Positions 13,000-13,039 of a stretch of DNA of 13,039 bases are shown piece after piece; position 1 is the first letter of the stretch; every line of letters starts with the position of its first letter. A model generated the notes under the pieces. That model saw nothing but the letters and a program-made list of their open reading frames with translations. It was not told where the DNA came from and made no database searches. The translations under genes were made by a program, and so were the position numbers. Source of the DNA: Fimiplasma intestinipullorum (lineage in GTDB: Bacteria; Bacillota_I; Bacilli_A; Erysipelotrichales; Coprobacillaceae); the NCBI GenBank assembly GCA_018715065.1, contig DVMJ01000046.1:1-13039 (forward strand), written 5' to 3'.

Positions 13000-13039
13000 C
13001 TATTCTAAATATGTCTTAACTGATATTGGTCTGTCATTG
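13000..13039 (-). CDS. C-terminal codons of a probable group II intron-encoded protein (partial)
   Basis: The minus strand reads NDRPISVKTYLE and then TAG at 13000-13002, 5 nt before the start of domain V at 12995. Intron-encoded reverse transcriptase/maturases normally end just before domain V, so this is probably the last part of that protein. Twelve codons carry no domain evidence. The assignment rests on position and on the lack of an in-frame stop to the window edge. Confidence 0.45.
   Translation of the reverse strand, partial: NDRPISVKTYLE

Noticed and set aside
12987..13003. GGTTCAAATC, which resembles a tRNA T-loop
   Set aside because: The flanking bases do not form a T-stem and there is no anticodon or acceptor arm. 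The sequence is explained by group II intron domain V on the other strand.

Overview
The window looks like chromosomal DNA of a low-to-moderate GC Gram-positive anaerobe (Bacillota). Shine-Dalgarno sites are strong, -10 boxes are TATAAT, and there is a rubrerythrin with its rubredoxin domain in front, a cytoplasmic GH35 beta-galactosidase, a VanS-like membrane protein and a tgt-queA-queH cluster. A gut or oral Erysipelotrichia-type or related Clostridia-type host is my inference; nothing here is species-diagnostic. I see no rRNA, tRNA, CRISPR array or plasmid functions. Almost every base is used: convergent genes share single terminators and several stop codons lie inside terminator hairpins.

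Left part, minus strand (1-3362): a monocistronic GH35 beta-galactosidase ends in a hairpin terminator. It is followed by an MBOAT O-acyltransferase of the AlgI/DltB type and, 14 nt later, the first 27 codons of a signal-anchored protein running off the left edge. The last two look like a polymer O-acylation operon. The plus-strand gene at 3518-4780 diverges from the galactosidase. It encodes a two-TM, VanS-shaped sensor kinase homologue that lacks the phosphoacceptor histidine and most ATP-binding motifs, and no response regulator is nearby.

Middle, minus strand (4802-8898): rubrerythrin has its own promoter and terminator. It is followed by an operon of glutamine-dependent NAD+ synthetase (nadE) and cutC, then a hairpin, then a three-TM YdcF/SanA-like DUF218 protein that converges with the degenerate kinase.

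Right part, plus strand (9116-12301): a 112-aa protein of unknown function has an extended -10 promoter. A terminator-like hairpin overlaps its stop codon, and tgt-queA-queH follows, so the hairpin may attenuate the queuosine genes. Tgt inserts the preQ1 base into tRNA, QueA builds epoxyqueuosine and QueH reduces it to queuosine; the whole late pathway is therefore in one transcription unit. queH converges on a 146-aa unknown gene (12312-12752, minus) across a bidirectional terminator.

Right edge (about 12911-13039, minus): the 3' end of a group II intron, namely the last 12 codons of a probable intron-encoded protein, domain V, a domain VI hairpin and a typical 3' end. The body of the intron lies outside the window. 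The 12808-12910 stretch is AT-rich spacer in which I see no gene.
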